Assembly (NCBI GenBank): GCA_000181795.3
Contig: CM012954.1
Location: forward strand, 15,149,530-15,213,529
Reading direction: 5' to 3'
DNA length: 64,000 bases
From: Trichinella spiralis
Taxonomy: Eukaryota > Nematoda > Enoplea > Trichinellida > Trichinellidae
The notes under the pieces were generated by a model. The model did no database searches. It was not told the origin of the DNA and saw nothing but the letters and a program-made list of their open reading frames with translations. The position numbers and the translations under genes are program-made. Numbering within the stretch: position 1 is the stretch's first letter; each line of letters starts with the position of its first letter. This document shows positions 25,301 to 37,609 of this stretch, in pieces.

Positions 25301-26832
25301 TCAAAAAAAAATTAATAATAACAAGGACAAGAAAAAAACAATATGTATACAACCTCACTGAGATTTGCAAATACTCGTGGTTCGGTAAGTCGCACAAAAG
25401 CTGAAACCGTTTTGTGCATCAGTGGCAATTGAGCAATCAAAATAACCAATGATTCGGCATTTTCCAAATATTTTTTCAATTGTTCATTATATTTCTAAAT
25501 AATATGCAACAGTTTTTAATTTAACAATAAAAAAGAACACAATCAAACATTTGAAATGGAATATTTTCATTCAAACATTTCATTATCAATTTATTCTATT
25601 TATTATCTTTTTCATGTTTGCTATTCTCGTCTTATCTTATGTACAGAAGTGTGAAATTGGCCAATTTTCACTCCGGTGCCGTTTTGGTACCACAACCAAG
25701 CTTGCACTTGTTGTCAAGCATGTTGACCGAACTGGGCAAAGTTTAACATTATACAATCCTATTTCCTGTTGCTAGTTATCGAATGAATCAATTTGACAAA
25801 TTCAAATTTAATTTTGTTTCAACCAGTGGTAACTTTTGTTTTTTTTTGAAAATTTGAATAAAACAACAATACCCGTTCAAAATCGTCTTCGTCAGAAGGG
25901 ACATTTTTCTGTTGAGATGTTGAATCTGTATAAGCGTCTACATTCGGAGGTGACAATGGACGCCAAAGTAGACAGCTCAAATTTGTGGTCGTCGATTTGA
26001 CTAGATGCTCTTTACTTCTCAACAAAGTACGAAACAACACGTTCGTCTCGGTACTCGTTATAGCTCTTTGTTGTTCCCATTCGCTGACGATCATGTCTTA
26101 AAAATGTGCTTTTGGAACACAACCAATATGCAAATTTATATTTATAGAATTAGGCATACTTGCCAGTTCTTCAAAAGTGGAAACGGTACGGTCCAAAAGG
26201 ACTGCACCCCGTTTCAGGCAATTTTTCAAACGAAACAACGCTACCGGTGTTACAAGAGGAACATTGGGCTTGGACCATCGATGACCTACATTTTCTACTC
26301 TTTCTTCATATTTAATCCATCTGAAATTATTATTTTTTATCCAATTGTTTATTCAACAAAATTTAAGATAAATTCAAGTTTTATCCCACGTATTAAAGCA
26401 AAAAATTGAACATGCATTCAATCGAACCTGGCAACTTCTTTCCAATGGTAACGTTCGTTGTCATCGATGAGTTTGAGCATTTCACAAAATATTGGCTTTG
26501 ATGGATCATTGCAATTTTGAAATTTTTCCTTCCCACGAGCTTTCACTCTTTGCGACGGATCTAAATGTTAATTATAATAATATTTTTAAAATTTTTTGTC
26601 GATTGGTCAAAAATTTTTACTTTCCGGAAAATCACCAATCTGAACATGCTGGGTAATGTAGAGCGGCTCCAAGAGAATATCTTAAACAGGAAAATTGAAA
26701 TAAAGTTCTTCAACTAGTTGCATGCAAATTAAAAAAAAATATTCAAATTTGAACAAATTTCACAAAACAACCTTTTCGAAAATGTGAATCCTCCTGAGAG
26801 TGAGTCTGAAAATTTTTTTCCCGATGACTCAT
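22390..26832 (-). CDS. SLC4 bicarbonate transporter (NBC-like)
   Basis: Nineteen exons from 5': 26772-26832, 26621-26680, 26428-26560, 26160-26320, 25873-26096, 25354-25494, 25026-25277, 24872-24951, 24628-24817, 24431-24564, 24149-24371, 24017-24095, 23805-23953, 23409-23735, 23169-23347, 23025-23097, 22887-22955, 22650-22826, 22390-22590; 970 aa. The cytosolic domain has RWIKYEERVE and GRCMGALMTD; the membrane domain starts at KLFGGLVEDIKRRWPYY and contains FAGQPLCIMSATGP, ATDASFLVAYITRFTEE, a KLRKGFGYHLDLL segment where NBCs carry the DIDS-binding lysines, and HQPDFSYLR-like NQPDFSYLRLIPIRR. It resembles sodium-coupled bicarbonate transporters more than AE exchangers, but the ion coupling cannot be decided. 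The start is uncertain: more 5' exons are possible. Intron 14 begins with GC. Confidence 0.93.
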
Positions 26833-29800
26833 AACGTAGTATTCATTTGTTTCGAAAAATTGTTTCTTTCTTGCCAACAATTAAATTCTCCAACTCCCCC
26901 ATCATTTAATGTTGATATTATAATTGAAATTCCCATCAAAGATAAAAAGAAGAGGGTGGGGTGATTATTAAGTATTTATTGTTGTTTAAGGTGGGTCTCA
27001 GCATTTGGAAATTATTCACCCTCTGAAACCGGTTTTCTGACAAAGTAATCGCACCAACCCGTCAATAGTAAAGGAATTTTTAAAAATTATTTATTTCACC
27101 TGCGGTTTAATGCTTGAAAAAGAAAAATGCGCCATTTTTAGTCGATCATTTTCCACACATTTTTTATGTATATGTTTTAAATTTTAATTTTTCAAATTTA
27201 TTGTGAACTTGAAAAAATAAATTTGTATCACTTTGAAATCTGTAACACATACGCATAATACTGTTGAATCCCATTAGTATTTTCAATTGACTACAAATGC
27301 TTTTTTTTTCTTCAACTGAACTTACAGACACTGTATAATGAATGTCAAGTAATATTTTTTAAATATTATTTTGAAATTTTCTACGAATCATTAATCACAC
27401 GGTGTATTGTTATTTAGAAAATTTTTTATTAAAATATTTACGCGAATAATTACATTTCCACTATTTGAACTTGACCGTTGATAATAAAAAAATTTTAATA
27501 TATTAAACATTTATATTGTCAAATGACAATTGTCTGATTATAATTACAAGTTGTCTTATGTTTGTATAGGGTAAAATTATTCTTTTAAAACTTTTCATAC
27601 TTTGTATAAATAATTCGCTCACCTGTACCTCTTTCATTTAGAACATCCATTTATAGAAAATAGTATTTTTTGAAATTTTTTTCAATTTTGAAGAAAAGTT
27701 ATTGTTAAAAATTTTTTTTTTGATCAGAACACAACAACAACAACAACAACAACAAGTTGGAAAGCAAAGATGACGATTGGAAAGTATTGCATTGCAGTGA
27801 TTGTAGTAGAGGAAGACGAAGAAGAAGAAGAAGAAATATGACCCGCATTTATTCTGATAATTAAACAACAAATGCTAATGTTAACTGTTGAAAGCAAAAT
27901 TCAAGCTGTCCCAAGTTGTATGTTTGTCACCACCGCTCCGACTGTTATCAACCAGCCAAATATTTTATTATGTTTAACGCATCAATCACGACTGATAAAA
28001 CGCTATTTTTCAATATTTGCTGGACAATTTTGCACAGCAGTCATTTTGTTTAAACGTATTTTCTTTTCAATTATTAAAAATGAAAATATTATCACAATTG
28101 TATCGTTGAATTTTCTAATTTTAAATTATTCTACTTTGAAATTTACCAAAAAAAAAAATAATAAAATTTTAAACGTCAACAACACTAGTAATTAATAACA
28201 AATAGTTTGATAAAATTCAAATAGAGTTGTAATTATTATTGGATTGCGCAAATTTATTGAACGTGGTAATTGCCAAATTGCATCATTTTACTTGCAAAAA
28301 GAATCACTTTGTATTATTATTATTATTTGAAGAAGAAAATTTCAAATAATTTTTTTAAACAACTTTAATTAAATTTGAACTTTCAAACTGTAGTATTTTC
28401 AATTTGAAAAAACCAAACAGAAAACATTTCCTTCTATTCTCTCAACTTTCGCATTGTTGACATAAAAATTCAAAATATTTAAATCCAAAAACATGGTGCA
28501 CTGTATGTCTACATTGTTAATGGGCTTAAGTAGAAGACTACACTGATAAAATGCACAGTATACCTTCAAACATAGCTTCAAGTGTTTTGTTTTCAATTTG
28601 CAAACGTTGATCAGCTTAAAATTTGCATGCCATTGAAGTGCGAGATTGTAAAATGTGGAACGTCAACTTTTGCTCATAATTGTGAATAATGATATTCTAT
28701 TCAAGTATAAATATTTTGCCTTTCACGAGCATGTTGATCATTTTTATGCCAAGGGCAAAACAGACCAGACCGAGTGAGTGATTGATGAGGAAAATGTGAT
28801 CTGTTGGAAAAAGGAAAATTAATTATGAAATTTTTAAACCGTTCATTATTTTTCTTTCATAAATTCAATATAAATCAAAGCGGTTCTTTCAAATATACAT
28901 ATAATAAATATCCAATAGATTGTCAAATTTTCACAAAAAGAGTTGTTGAAAAAATTTGGAACATTTTGAAAAATAACAATCAATAAAAATAATAATAATA
29001 ATAAGGTATATTATTCTCTAAATATCAAATGGACAAAATTGTGAGCACATCTTCATTTGAATATGACAAGTGTACTGTGTGTTGTTTGTTCCATTTTATT
29101 CTACAATTCATTAAACTGGTGCCGTTGAAAAACCAGCAGACAATGGTACTTATTCATCATGTGTTAAAAATGTCAACAACAACCTGATTTACTGTTTGCC
29201 GAACAATAAACTCACAAAAATAATAATTAAATATGATTAATTAAATTAATGAACGATCTGATAGCAACAGTCACTAATAAACAATACTGTTGATGAAAAT
29301 ATTGTGCTTTTTTATTATTGCTGCGTTTAGCCGATATGCTCAAGGAAACTTTTACGCAAATAGCATCCTGTTTTCTTTTTCCTTTTTTATGAAAAAAAAT
29401 TTTTATTTTATAAATTTTAAAAATATTTATAAAATTTCAACACTGTGAAATCAGTAAACAAGTGTTTTTAAATTAAAAGTTGAAATAAAAACAAATTACA
29501 GTAACCGTTTGAAATGAAACAGAATTCAAATTTAGTTTGATCAACATTGAAATCAACGGGCGAATACATTCTCAACTGGCTTATGCAAATTTTAAAGCAA
29601 CAACCAAACTTTAATGAACATATTTAATAGGCAAACAAATACGAGGCATTTGATTGTTATCGTCATATGCGTGATTTGATATTCGATTGAAAATTTATTC
29701 TGGAAACAGCTACTACATGGAAATCATTTCAATTGAAAAGTAACATTGATTTTTTGAGCTGAAATGTCGCACTATTCATTATGCGTTCAGTATTTGATAT

Positions 29801-30066
29801 TGGGAACAGATTTTATTAAATAATTGATTAAATCATACGAAAAATAACAAAAATTCACAAGTTTCGGTTCTTTTATTTGTTCAGTGTCAAAATTTGAAAA
29901 AAAAATTTATTAATAAAAACAAATTTATAATCGTTTTGAAAATTACATATTTATAATATATGAGATTTAAAATTTTAATTTATAACAAAATAGGACCGTT
30001 TTCTGAGCTGTTTTATAAAATTAACTTTATGAGCAAGAATGAAAAAAAAGTGAACAATGAAAAATT
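26833..30066. other. Large intergenic region between SLC4 and the PP1-like gene
   Basis: 3.2 kb of AT-rich sequence. It holds a CAA run (27731-27754) and a GAA run (27818-27835). Open frames such as 27872-28195 are lysine/isoleucine-rich products of low-complexity DNA. The SLC4 promoter and any missing 5' exons would be here. No gene was recognised. Confidence 0.45.
27731..27835. repeat. CAA and GAA trinucleotide runs
   Basis: About eight CAA units (27731-27754) and six GAA units (27818-27835) separated by 63 bp. Both are simple sequence without coding support. Confidence 0.85.
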
Positions 30067-30945
30067 TTACAATTTCACAATGTGACAGCTTAATTCGTCA
30101 TCAACCAATAGAACAGAGGCGGTATAGCTTGGCGGAAAGTGATCCGGTGTAAAGCTGGATAGGATGATCAAACGCTTTTGGGCAATCACTCGGTGGCCAT
30201 TTTTGACAATCTGGTGGCCTCGGACAATCATGTCGATGTCCATTTTGCGGCAAAATGATTTCACAACATCCACACCAAATTGTAAGCCGGCTCCACGACT
30301 GCTGCGCGCCCAGCCAGAAATTTTAATATTCGGATCTGACCACATTAGTTCTTCGACAATTTCCACGTAAGCATCTTCCACTGGACGTTGGATGCTTCGT
30401 ATCTGATCCCAGTTGTTCAAGTGCCTTGGAATGCCGCCGTGCATGCAGAAGATTCTCCCGCCGACCAGTGCCGCCAAGGGCATGTAGTTGAAGGCCCTGT
30501 TGAACGAGTTCCAAATTTCATCGTCCTGGTAACGTTCTTCAATTTCATCTCTGAATCCTTTGCCGAAGTTGATGTCCGAAAATTCATGATTTCCCCTCAA
30601 GAGGAAAACGTGATGCGGATAGCGGATTTTGTACAAGAACAACAAGCACAAGCATTCCAACGACTGTTTGCCCCGGTCGACCAAGTCGCCCAGAAATAAA
30701 TAGCGATTCGAGGGCGGGTAACCGCAGTGTTCAAAGATGTTCAACAGGTCGTCGAATTTTCCATGGATATCGCCGCAAATGATCATTTGAGGTTCGATTT
30801 CAAGCAACGTTGGCTGCAAGCAGAACGACGCTTCAGCCCAAATGCACAACTCGAGCAAAACATCCTTTGCAAAAGGCTGCTTCACCGCTGCATCCCTGCA
30901 GGACAGAACTTGTTCAATCATATCATTCAACAGATTTAATTTCAT
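30067..30945 (-). CDS. Divergent intronless PP1-like serine/threonine phosphatase
   Basis: One uninterrupted frame of 292 codons starting at ATG 30943-30945 (an in-frame TGA lies 15 nt upstream). The PPP metal and phosphate ligands are present: GDIHGKFDDL, GDLVDRGKQSLE, LRGNHEF, MHGGIP, WARSSRGAG and VRGHQIV. The spacing and the GKQSLE string place it nearest PP1/PPP1 relatives. The segment equivalent to SAPNYC, which forms the flexible loop near the active site and the inhibitor contact of PP1, reads SSFTPDHF instead. The lack of introns among neighbours with many suggests a retrocopy that was retained. C. elegans has many such PP1-like genes expressed in sperm; that role here is only an analogy. 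It is richer in G and C than its surroundings. Confidence 0.93.
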   Translation of the reverse strand: MKLNLLNDMIEQVLSCRDAAVKQPFAKDVLLELCIWAEASFCLQPTLLEIEPQMIICGDIHGKFDDLLNIFEHCGYPPSNRYLFLGDLVDRGKQSLECLCLLFLYKIRYPHHVFLLRGNHEFSDINFGKGFRDEIEERYQDDEIWNSFNRAFNYMPLAALVGGRIFCMHGGIPRHLNNWDQIRSIQRPVEDAYVEIVEELMWSDPNIKISGWARSSRGAGLQFGVDVVKSFCRKMDIDMIVRGHQIVKNGHRVIAQKRLIILSSFTPDHFPPSYTASVLLVDDELSCHIVKL

Positions 30946-31927
30946 GTTGAACAAATGTCCAGCTCACGATCGAACAACTGATCCCCTTTTTAATTTATTC
31001 ATTCATTCATTCACTTGTTTAAAATGCAAAACAGTTACAAGCTTTAAACTGTTTAAAGTTATTTCTTTACATCGCTGACAATGGAATTTTCACACAAATG
31101 TTAATTTAAACAGTATTGTATATTTTTAATCTAAAATTTTTCACAAAGTAATTCGTTTTTTTTGAATTACCATCTGCAGTATTCTTACTGGCAGTAAAAA
31201 ATTAACATTTAGCTAAAAAACCTTATTCCCGCTAATTTAAATTTAATCATAATTTAATAATATGAAATTCTCATCATATTGTTTGGTTTCTTCTTTTAAA
31301 ATTAGAATGTCACAAAATTTAAATTTAAAAAGTATTTTCTTTTTATTGAAATTCAAATCAAAGTTCACTGTGAAACACAACTCTATTAGATTGTCTGTCA
31401 GTATTTTTATTGAGCATTGAATAAAAAGTTATGAAAACCGAAAAAAAGCAGAATAAACTATAATCTTAAATTTCCATTTTAATGTATATATATGATTAAA
31501 TTCAAGTGCATTCATTGAATAATAATAATAAAGATTAATCATTTGTTTTTAAATTACAGTGTATTCTATTTTTTCCTTAATAAAAGTCAAGTCTGAATAG
31601 GTTACGGTAGGGGAGCAAGTAAGAAGTCCAATTGTGTGCGACTTTGGAAGGCAGAGCTGTTTAAATTGGGTGATTTTTTAATTTATTTTATTTAAATATT
31701 TGGTCATATATGTATTTATTTTTTGCCCCTTTTATTTGTTGTCACAAACAAATCTACTGATTTTACTTCTGTTTGAAAATGTTTGGCTTCGGTTATTGTT
31801 TTACCGTTTTTCTTGTGTTGAAAGCTTTTTTATAAGTGTTTTTCATCATTTAAGCTGTTGGCATGGAATAAAATTCTTTTCTGGATAATTTATGACTAGT
31901 CTTAAAGTTAAACTTTACTATGCTATA

Positions 31928-31971
<44 letters not shown>

Positions 31972-32267
31972 CGTAATATTTATTTTATGTTTAAGTTGTA
32001 CAGAGAATATTAAATGTCATTAAAATTTTGTTTTTATCTTCTTTTGTATGAAATTTTTATATTTAGAAATGAAACTTAATGGTTTTGATGAAAAGTAATT
32101 TATCAAATAATCAATCGTTAAAAAAGAAATGGAATCTTTTGAATACTTTGATAACAAATGTGTCTTTGATTTACAAATGAGATATGCGTTTCAATTAGTT
32201 GTTCTATTAGAGAATGAATTAATATTTCAAGTGTTTGATTTCTAATACTTTTTTAGAATTGATCAGC
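30946..32267. other. Divergent intergenic region PP1-like/BTF3
   Basis: 1.3 kb of AT-rich DNA with an AT dinucleotide array at 31931-31969. It should hold the promoters of both genes and perhaps a BTF3 5' UTR exon. No gene was recognised. Confidence 0.45.
31931..31969. repeat. AT dinucleotide microsatellite
   Basis: About 19 uninterrupted AT units upstream of BTF3. Confidence 0.95.
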
Positions 32268-32747
32268 ATGAATAAGGACAAGCTAAAGGCGATGCAATCT
32301 GTAGTTCGAATTGGTGGTAAAGGCACGGCAAGAAGAAAGAAGAAGGTGGTACATAAAACCGCGACAACGGATGACAAGAAACTTCACAGCAATTTAAAGA
32401 AATTAGCTGTCAACAGCATTCCCGGCATAGAAGAAGTCAACATGATAAAAGATGATGGAACAGTAATTCATTTTAACAATCCGAAAGTGCAAGCTTCAGT
32501 GGCGGCTAATACGTTTGCAATTTCTGGTCATGCGGAAAGTAAACAGATAACTGAGATGATTCCTGGAATTTTAAATCAACTAGGTACAGAAAGCCTTGAC
32601 CATTTGAAGCGACTGGCGGGTAGCGTTGGTGGCCAGCCTGGAAAAAAGGAAAATTTGATAGCAAATGAGGTGGAATTAGATGATGAAGTTCCAGATCTTG
32701 TTGGAAATTTTGATGAACCATCACTGAATGAAGCAGATGGCAACTGA
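32268..32747 (+). CDS. BTF3: Nascent polypeptide-associated complex beta subunit (BTF3)
   Basis: A single coding exon of 159 codons. NAC-beta pairs with NAC-alpha at the ribosome exit tunnel and shields nascent chains. The ribosome-binding RRKKK motif sits in [16 protein letters not shown] near residues 17-32, and the NAC domain runs through [29 protein letters not shown] and on to [12 protein letters not shown]. The acidic tail has [13 protein letters not shown] 32268 matches the family start MN.DKL; a TTTTTTAG 3' splice site lies 11 nt upstream, so a 5' UTR exon or a trans-spliced leader probably precedes it. Confidence 0.96.
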   Translation: MNKDKLKAMQSVVRIGGKGTARRKKKVVHKTATTDDKKLHSNLKKLAVNSIPGIEEVNMIKDDGTVIHFNNPKVQASVAANTFAISGHAESKQITEMIPGILNQLGTESLDHLKRLAGSVGGQPGKKENLIANEVELDDEVPDLVGNFDEPSLNEADGN

Positions 32748-33899
32748 TTTAATTAATAATTTTTTGAATTAAACGTGAATATCTGCTTTTTTCTTGGCTC
32801 AATCTTTCTTAGTGTTAGTGTTTGTTTTTGGAAACTAGTTACATGTGAAAGTTCAATAAAACAGGTGAAATTTAATATATTACATCTGTTTGAAAATGTA
32901 TATTGCAAAAATTAATTATCCATTTTAATGTTTGAAAATAATGTCTAGTGTGCAGTGTCATACTGTAGACAGTCGTCAAGTTAATATGTATGAAAAAGTC
33001 GAGGATTGTCAAATTCGATGTAATTTTTAACAAAATAAGATTTTTATATTCAAAAAACACGTTGCACAATTATTTTGTTAATACATAAATATCTTCATAA
33101 ATTATGGAAAGTGATATTTTTTATAAAATTGGAAAATAATGAATTCCGTTTTCTTATTAATTTGTAATATTTTATCATGTTGGAATTTGAAAATATTTTT
33201 GAATTCACATCAATATGCAATATTTATATTTTACTTTTAAATCAGAAAGGTATACTGTCATTTGAAAATCTTCATTTCAGAAAGTGCATTTCGGTGCATG
33301 GTGCATTGCTTGCACTGTTTGTGTTTGCAAGTAAAAGTTAGAAATATATTGTTTAAAAAATTTACTTGCAGTTTGTTTCTCAAAATTGTAAGTTGCTTGA
33401 TTATACTATGATTCATAAACAATTGGCATTTTGAATTTTTTGGCGATGAACCTATTTTCAGTGCATCTTATGTAAATTGTCTTTTACTAATTGAAATATG
33501 TTTTCATTTACAAGTGATATAATTTCATGTTGGTATTGTTAATTTTTTGAAAGGTTCATAGGATTGATAATTTGTTTTAGGTTACAATACAGCTTTTTAT
33601 ATTTCAATTTATCATTGGGCGCGAATTGCAAACTTACTATACGTATATGTGATAGTTGTGATGTCTTTTTTATTTGGTTGGTAATTGTGATTTTTATTTC
33701 AGCTTAAATTTTTAAAAGTATCTCAGATTTATTTTTATGACTGCAAATTTTTTTAATTATAAAATTTTTATTTATTAATCATGAAATTAGAATAGATTGA
33801 TAAACTTCAAAAAATAAATATAACAAACAGTGCGTAGCATATAATAATAGTCAAGTTGAATGGCATATGATTTTTTGTCACTTTTTAATTTGTCATCTG
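32748..33899. other. Convergent 3' region BTF3/secreted protein
   Basis: 1.15 kb of AT-rich sequence without recognisable genes; several AATAAA-like hexamers occur on both strands. Confidence 0.45.
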
Positions 33900-34532
33900 C
33901 TAAATAACCATCATTCTTGCCACTGCAATGGAGGTAGTTACAGCCATAACAGTTTGTAGAAATGACGAGATGCTGCTGGGATATGCGCCACTTAGCTCAG
34001 ATTCGTCGGGGCACGGCTTTACGCATTCCGTCGCGTTATGCACTGAAACACAGTCATGAAATTTTTGGGCAAAGCACAGTGGTCGATCCCAGTTCTTCAC
34101 TAACTGAGAATTTCTCATGCACATGAAGTAATAAATCCGAAAAGCTGTCGATAGTAGTTGCACTTCGAAATTTTCTTGATCTTCACTTATGTAAGCTTTA
34201 TAAAGACAGTACATAACATCATATCGAAGTGAAATATTGTCAAAGCATCTTTTGTATATTTCAATTTGGGAACAAAATAGGATAATATTCGAATGTGAAA
34301 CTGCGTAAGGTGTGATAAGGTTCTCTGCAGGGCAGCTCGTGTACATATCGTAACAAGATGCATTGTCCATGCTGATATTCCTGTTGAAGAGTACAAAATC
34401 ATACAACGGGATGCCGGGTGGCAGGTTATTTTCATTGTAATTTTCTTCTTTTGCAGAGCTTAGCAAGAAGAACGCCAAAACCGTTGCGTAGAAAAGTTTC
34501 TGGTCCATGCTAGCAGTACGGATACTGACCAT
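33900..34532 (-). CDS. Secreted or GPI-anchored cysteine-rich protein, unknown family
   Basis: A single frame of 210 codons. Two start codons are possible: ATG 34530-34532 and ATG 34506-34508; the second puts a clean signal peptide (DQKLFYATVLAFFLLSSA) at the N-terminus. The mature part has about a dozen cysteines, several N-glycosylation sequons (for example NIS, NAS, NAT) and acidic charge. The last 20 or so residues (FLQTVMAVTTSIAVARMMVI) are hydrophobic and end the protein after a small-residue stretch, which fits a GPI-anchor signal or a membrane anchor. The layout resembles nematode DUF19-type extracellular proteins, but no family can be assigned with confidence. No intron was seen. Confidence 0.75.
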   Translation of the reverse strand: MVSIRTASMDQKLFYATVLAFFLLSSAKEENYNENNLPPGIPLYDFVLFNRNISMDNASCYDMYTSCPAENLITPYAVSHSNIILFCSQIEIYKRCFDNISLRYDVMYCLYKAYISEDQENFEVQLLSTAFRIYYFMCMRNSQLVKNWDRPLCFAQKFHDCVSVHNATECVKPCPDESELSGAYPSSISSFLQTVMAVTTSIAVARMMVI

Positions 34533-37300
34533 TTTTAGACACTTGGAAATGCCTGCGACAATGCACTAAGACGGATATGACTAGCGAAGCTGAGGCTAGT
34601 TGAAATTAAACAAAATTCTTCATTGACATTAAAGTGTTGAATTTTAAAATAAATTTTTTGTTTAAACTGATTTGTAGTTTCGTATTAAAATATGTAAAAT
34701 AATTTTTTTTAATAAATTTTCATATTTTAATTATTAAATTGATTCAATTTCAAACAAAAATATTTGTCTTAGGTGAAGAACAACAACAACGGCGAATCAG
34801 TGCCAAACGACGAGTAATTGAATGGACGGACCATTGGCGCGGCATTTCAATCTGCCGTATTTAATTAACCGGTACAATTGTTGTTCCTTTTTGTTTTATA
34901 TATTAAAAAAATTGTTTTATATTTTTGCTGAATTTATTTTTAAAAAAATTTTTGGTAGGTCTTTATTGGATTTCAATTTTATTATTATTTTTCAATTCAA
35001 CATGTTTCAACAACATTTCTAAACGCATTTCACTGAACTCGAATATATTTCTTTGCTTTTTTTTTCTTAAAATTAATATTTATAAGTTCGAAGATGTATG
35101 TTTTCATTTTCTAATAATTTCATCATTGTTTAAGTTGTTGACTTGGTCAATTCAGTTTTATGTGAATAATTTAAACGGCAAGCATACAATTTGCAAAGTT
35201 GATTAAATACAAATCAATAATTTATATGCTCCAACTATAAATATTAATCTGTATGAATTTTCTTTACATATATAATTATACCTTGTATTTACTTTGCCAT
35301 GTATTATTGTTGTTGTTATTCAATTCTGTGCGCAAATTGTTTATAAAAACAATTTGACTTGATTGACTTCTGCTTTGTACGTGTGTTGGGTCATTAATTT
35401 TGTTAACATTGTTGTAATTTATAAATGATTAAATGTGTTATTACTTTATGAACAAAAATTATTCATGTATATATATATGTTGATTGTTAAAAATTTTTGT
35501 ATTTATCAAAGCAGGTATACCAGTGTGAAATTGTGAGCAGTTTAATAATATGCATGCAGCTGGTGAAGTTTATTTATAAATTTTTCCAGCTTCGTAATCG
35601 AATGCTTAATGGTCGCTGAACAAATATGACAAAGACTCGTTTTCCAACACCATCTTCAGTGAGGATGTAAATAAATTAAATAGGGTAAGCATTTTATGTA
35701 AATTTTTATTGTGAACTTCAGATGAAATAGAAAACTGAATTGCTTAACTTTTTATCTTTTTATTTATAATTTAAAATGTAATTTATATTTTAATAATGCA
35801 AAAGATTTATTTTTAAATGGCAATTCATTTCCATTAGAAGGCAACGCTAATTCTTGAAATTTGTAATGACATTTATGTCAATAAATTTTTATCTTTTAAG
35901 TTTGCAAGTTAAAGTTCACAAATAGTTAGTTAGTTGGTGGTTTTTATTGATCATTTTTCAATAAAATTCTAGCATATAATAAAAAATGATAAATTTGCTT
36001 AAAATTCTGTAAACAATTTGGCAGATGAATTTATTTTGAATTTTTTATCTTGTTGTATTAATTATCAAAAAAAAAAAATTTTTTCCATCACTTCAATTTG
36101 CTTGAAGATTTCACTTTTTTATCTTTGAATATTTTGATTGAATTTTCAATTGAATTATTGTATATTATTCGTTATTGAGGGAAACGGGGAGTGGGGGAAG
36201 GGGAGGAAAAAAGAATTTTCACTTGCTCAACCAATAACGGGATTATTATCGTAGTGTGTTTTTGAATGTAAAAATTTAATCCGCTTTGTATTTTTCAGTC
36301 TACTGTGTGGGAATTTCAATTTGTCAAAGTCGAAAATGAATGTCGAAAAGAGATTTTTTGAGAGGCGGAAGGGGGGGTGGCATTGTTAGCTAAAAGCTAC
36401 CAAAATAGTGCCAGTTTAGTCAATGCTTGGGAAAAATGTGCATTCTGTTGTAAATTTTATCGAAATTGTTTTTTGAATGTAAAATTTACAAAAAAATATA
36501 TATATATATATATTTTTTTCTTAATGTTGACTTGCGGTTTATTCAATTAGAGAGAAGTGAGGCATTTACGATGTAAAAAATCATCACATTTGATCATTTT
36601 AAACAGGAATAAAGGAGCAAGCAGGCATTGAAGAGATTTATTCATTCAGTACTGGTGCTTCAATTAAGCTCAATTCAGCGTCATCGGAACGAGCTTATCG
36701 TTTAATGTCTGTTCAAAAATTTACATTCAGCTTTGATAGCGTGTAAATTTTGCAACAAACAGCACATCTCTCGTCATTGATCACACATTGTTGCTTCTAT
36801 TTTTTTCTTCTTCTTTCTAAATAGTCATAATTATATATTTGATCGTTTGATTTAATAATATTATAATATGATTGTAATTTTTTTAAAAAAAAAGTACATA
36901 TGTACTTTACATTGTGTGAAAAATTCCTTCTTCACATTTATAATGCATCAATTGTTCTTTTGAATTTATCGAAAGCTTGAAAAGGATTGGGATGTTGTGA
37001 TCGATGAATTCGAAATATGAAAATTATTAAGTGGTTGAATGGATTTATTTTTTGATTTGATCGTTGTTTGAGCACAACTTTCACAGAGAAGCGGAAAAGT
37101 ATTTTCACCGCAAAGTGCAAAGCAGCACTTGAAATACTTTTATATTCTCTCTAATTTTCGTTCAAAAGGGAAATACACATTTATTTGCAATTTCACTTGT
37201 CAAAGCTGTATGATTTGTCCGTTTGGATGTTGACGATGTCCATTTTTTTTTCATCCAAATTCTAGTTATTATGTGATTATGATTATTTCATAATTTTCAG
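34533..37300. other. Long AT-rich region without clear genes
   Basis: 2.8 kb. A short open stretch after a TTAG site (34777-34816) and the frame at 34822 are too short to interpret. Homopurine sequence (36180-36210) and TA runs near 36496-36515 are present. It may be intergenic or the first intron of a gene whose coding exon is 37301-37609. Confidence 0.4.
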
Positions 37301-37609
37301 CAGAACAAATTTGAAAAATGTGCTTTATGTCATGAAGCTCCGTTAGTAGCTGCCCTGAAACGTTTCGGCGTCGTCAGTTGGCGTTGGCTGCTCTTCTTGT
37401 TGGACCAATTCATGAAAATCGTCGTCGTTGCAGAATTTCCTGCCAGACGTTCAGTTTCTGCGTCAACTTTGCCTCTCATCAAGACATCCGGTCAATCTTC
37501 GACGGCCATGATTAGCAGCAGAATGGCCGCAAGTGAGAAGAACAGCGCTTCTTCACCGACTATGGCTAATTCCAACATTATCGATTTTCAGCTTCTTCAT
37601 TCCAAAAGT
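37301..37609 (+). CDS. Orphan coding-like exon, unknown protein
   Basis: After a TAATTTTCAG acceptor the frame CAG AAC AAA TTT GAA AAA is open for 103 codons and ends at an AAAA/GTAAGC donor in phase 1. It is richer in G and C than all sequence within 2 kb on either side. The translation has a CALCHEAP motif near its start, a short hydrophobic RWLLFLLDQ stretch, then a serine/alanine-rich segment. No family was recognised. Joining it to the first coding exon of the K-Cl cotransporter (40143) does not keep the frame at the acceptors I could find. An internal ATG (37412-37414) could make it a 5' coding exon. Confidence 0.4.

Noticed and set aside
25551-25775. Possible extra SLC4 exon in the intron between 25494 and 25873
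   Set aside because: Flanking exons already join in phase 0 with good splice sites, and the translation does not resemble SLC4 proteins.
27872-28195. 107-codon plus-strand frame in the SLC4/PP1-like gap
   Set aside because: It is rich in Ile, Leu, Asn and Lys as expected for AT-rich noncoding DNA, without known motifs.
34777-34872. Short coding-like stretch after a TTAG site
   Set aside because: Frames are under 20 codons, with no donor of good quality and no partner exon.
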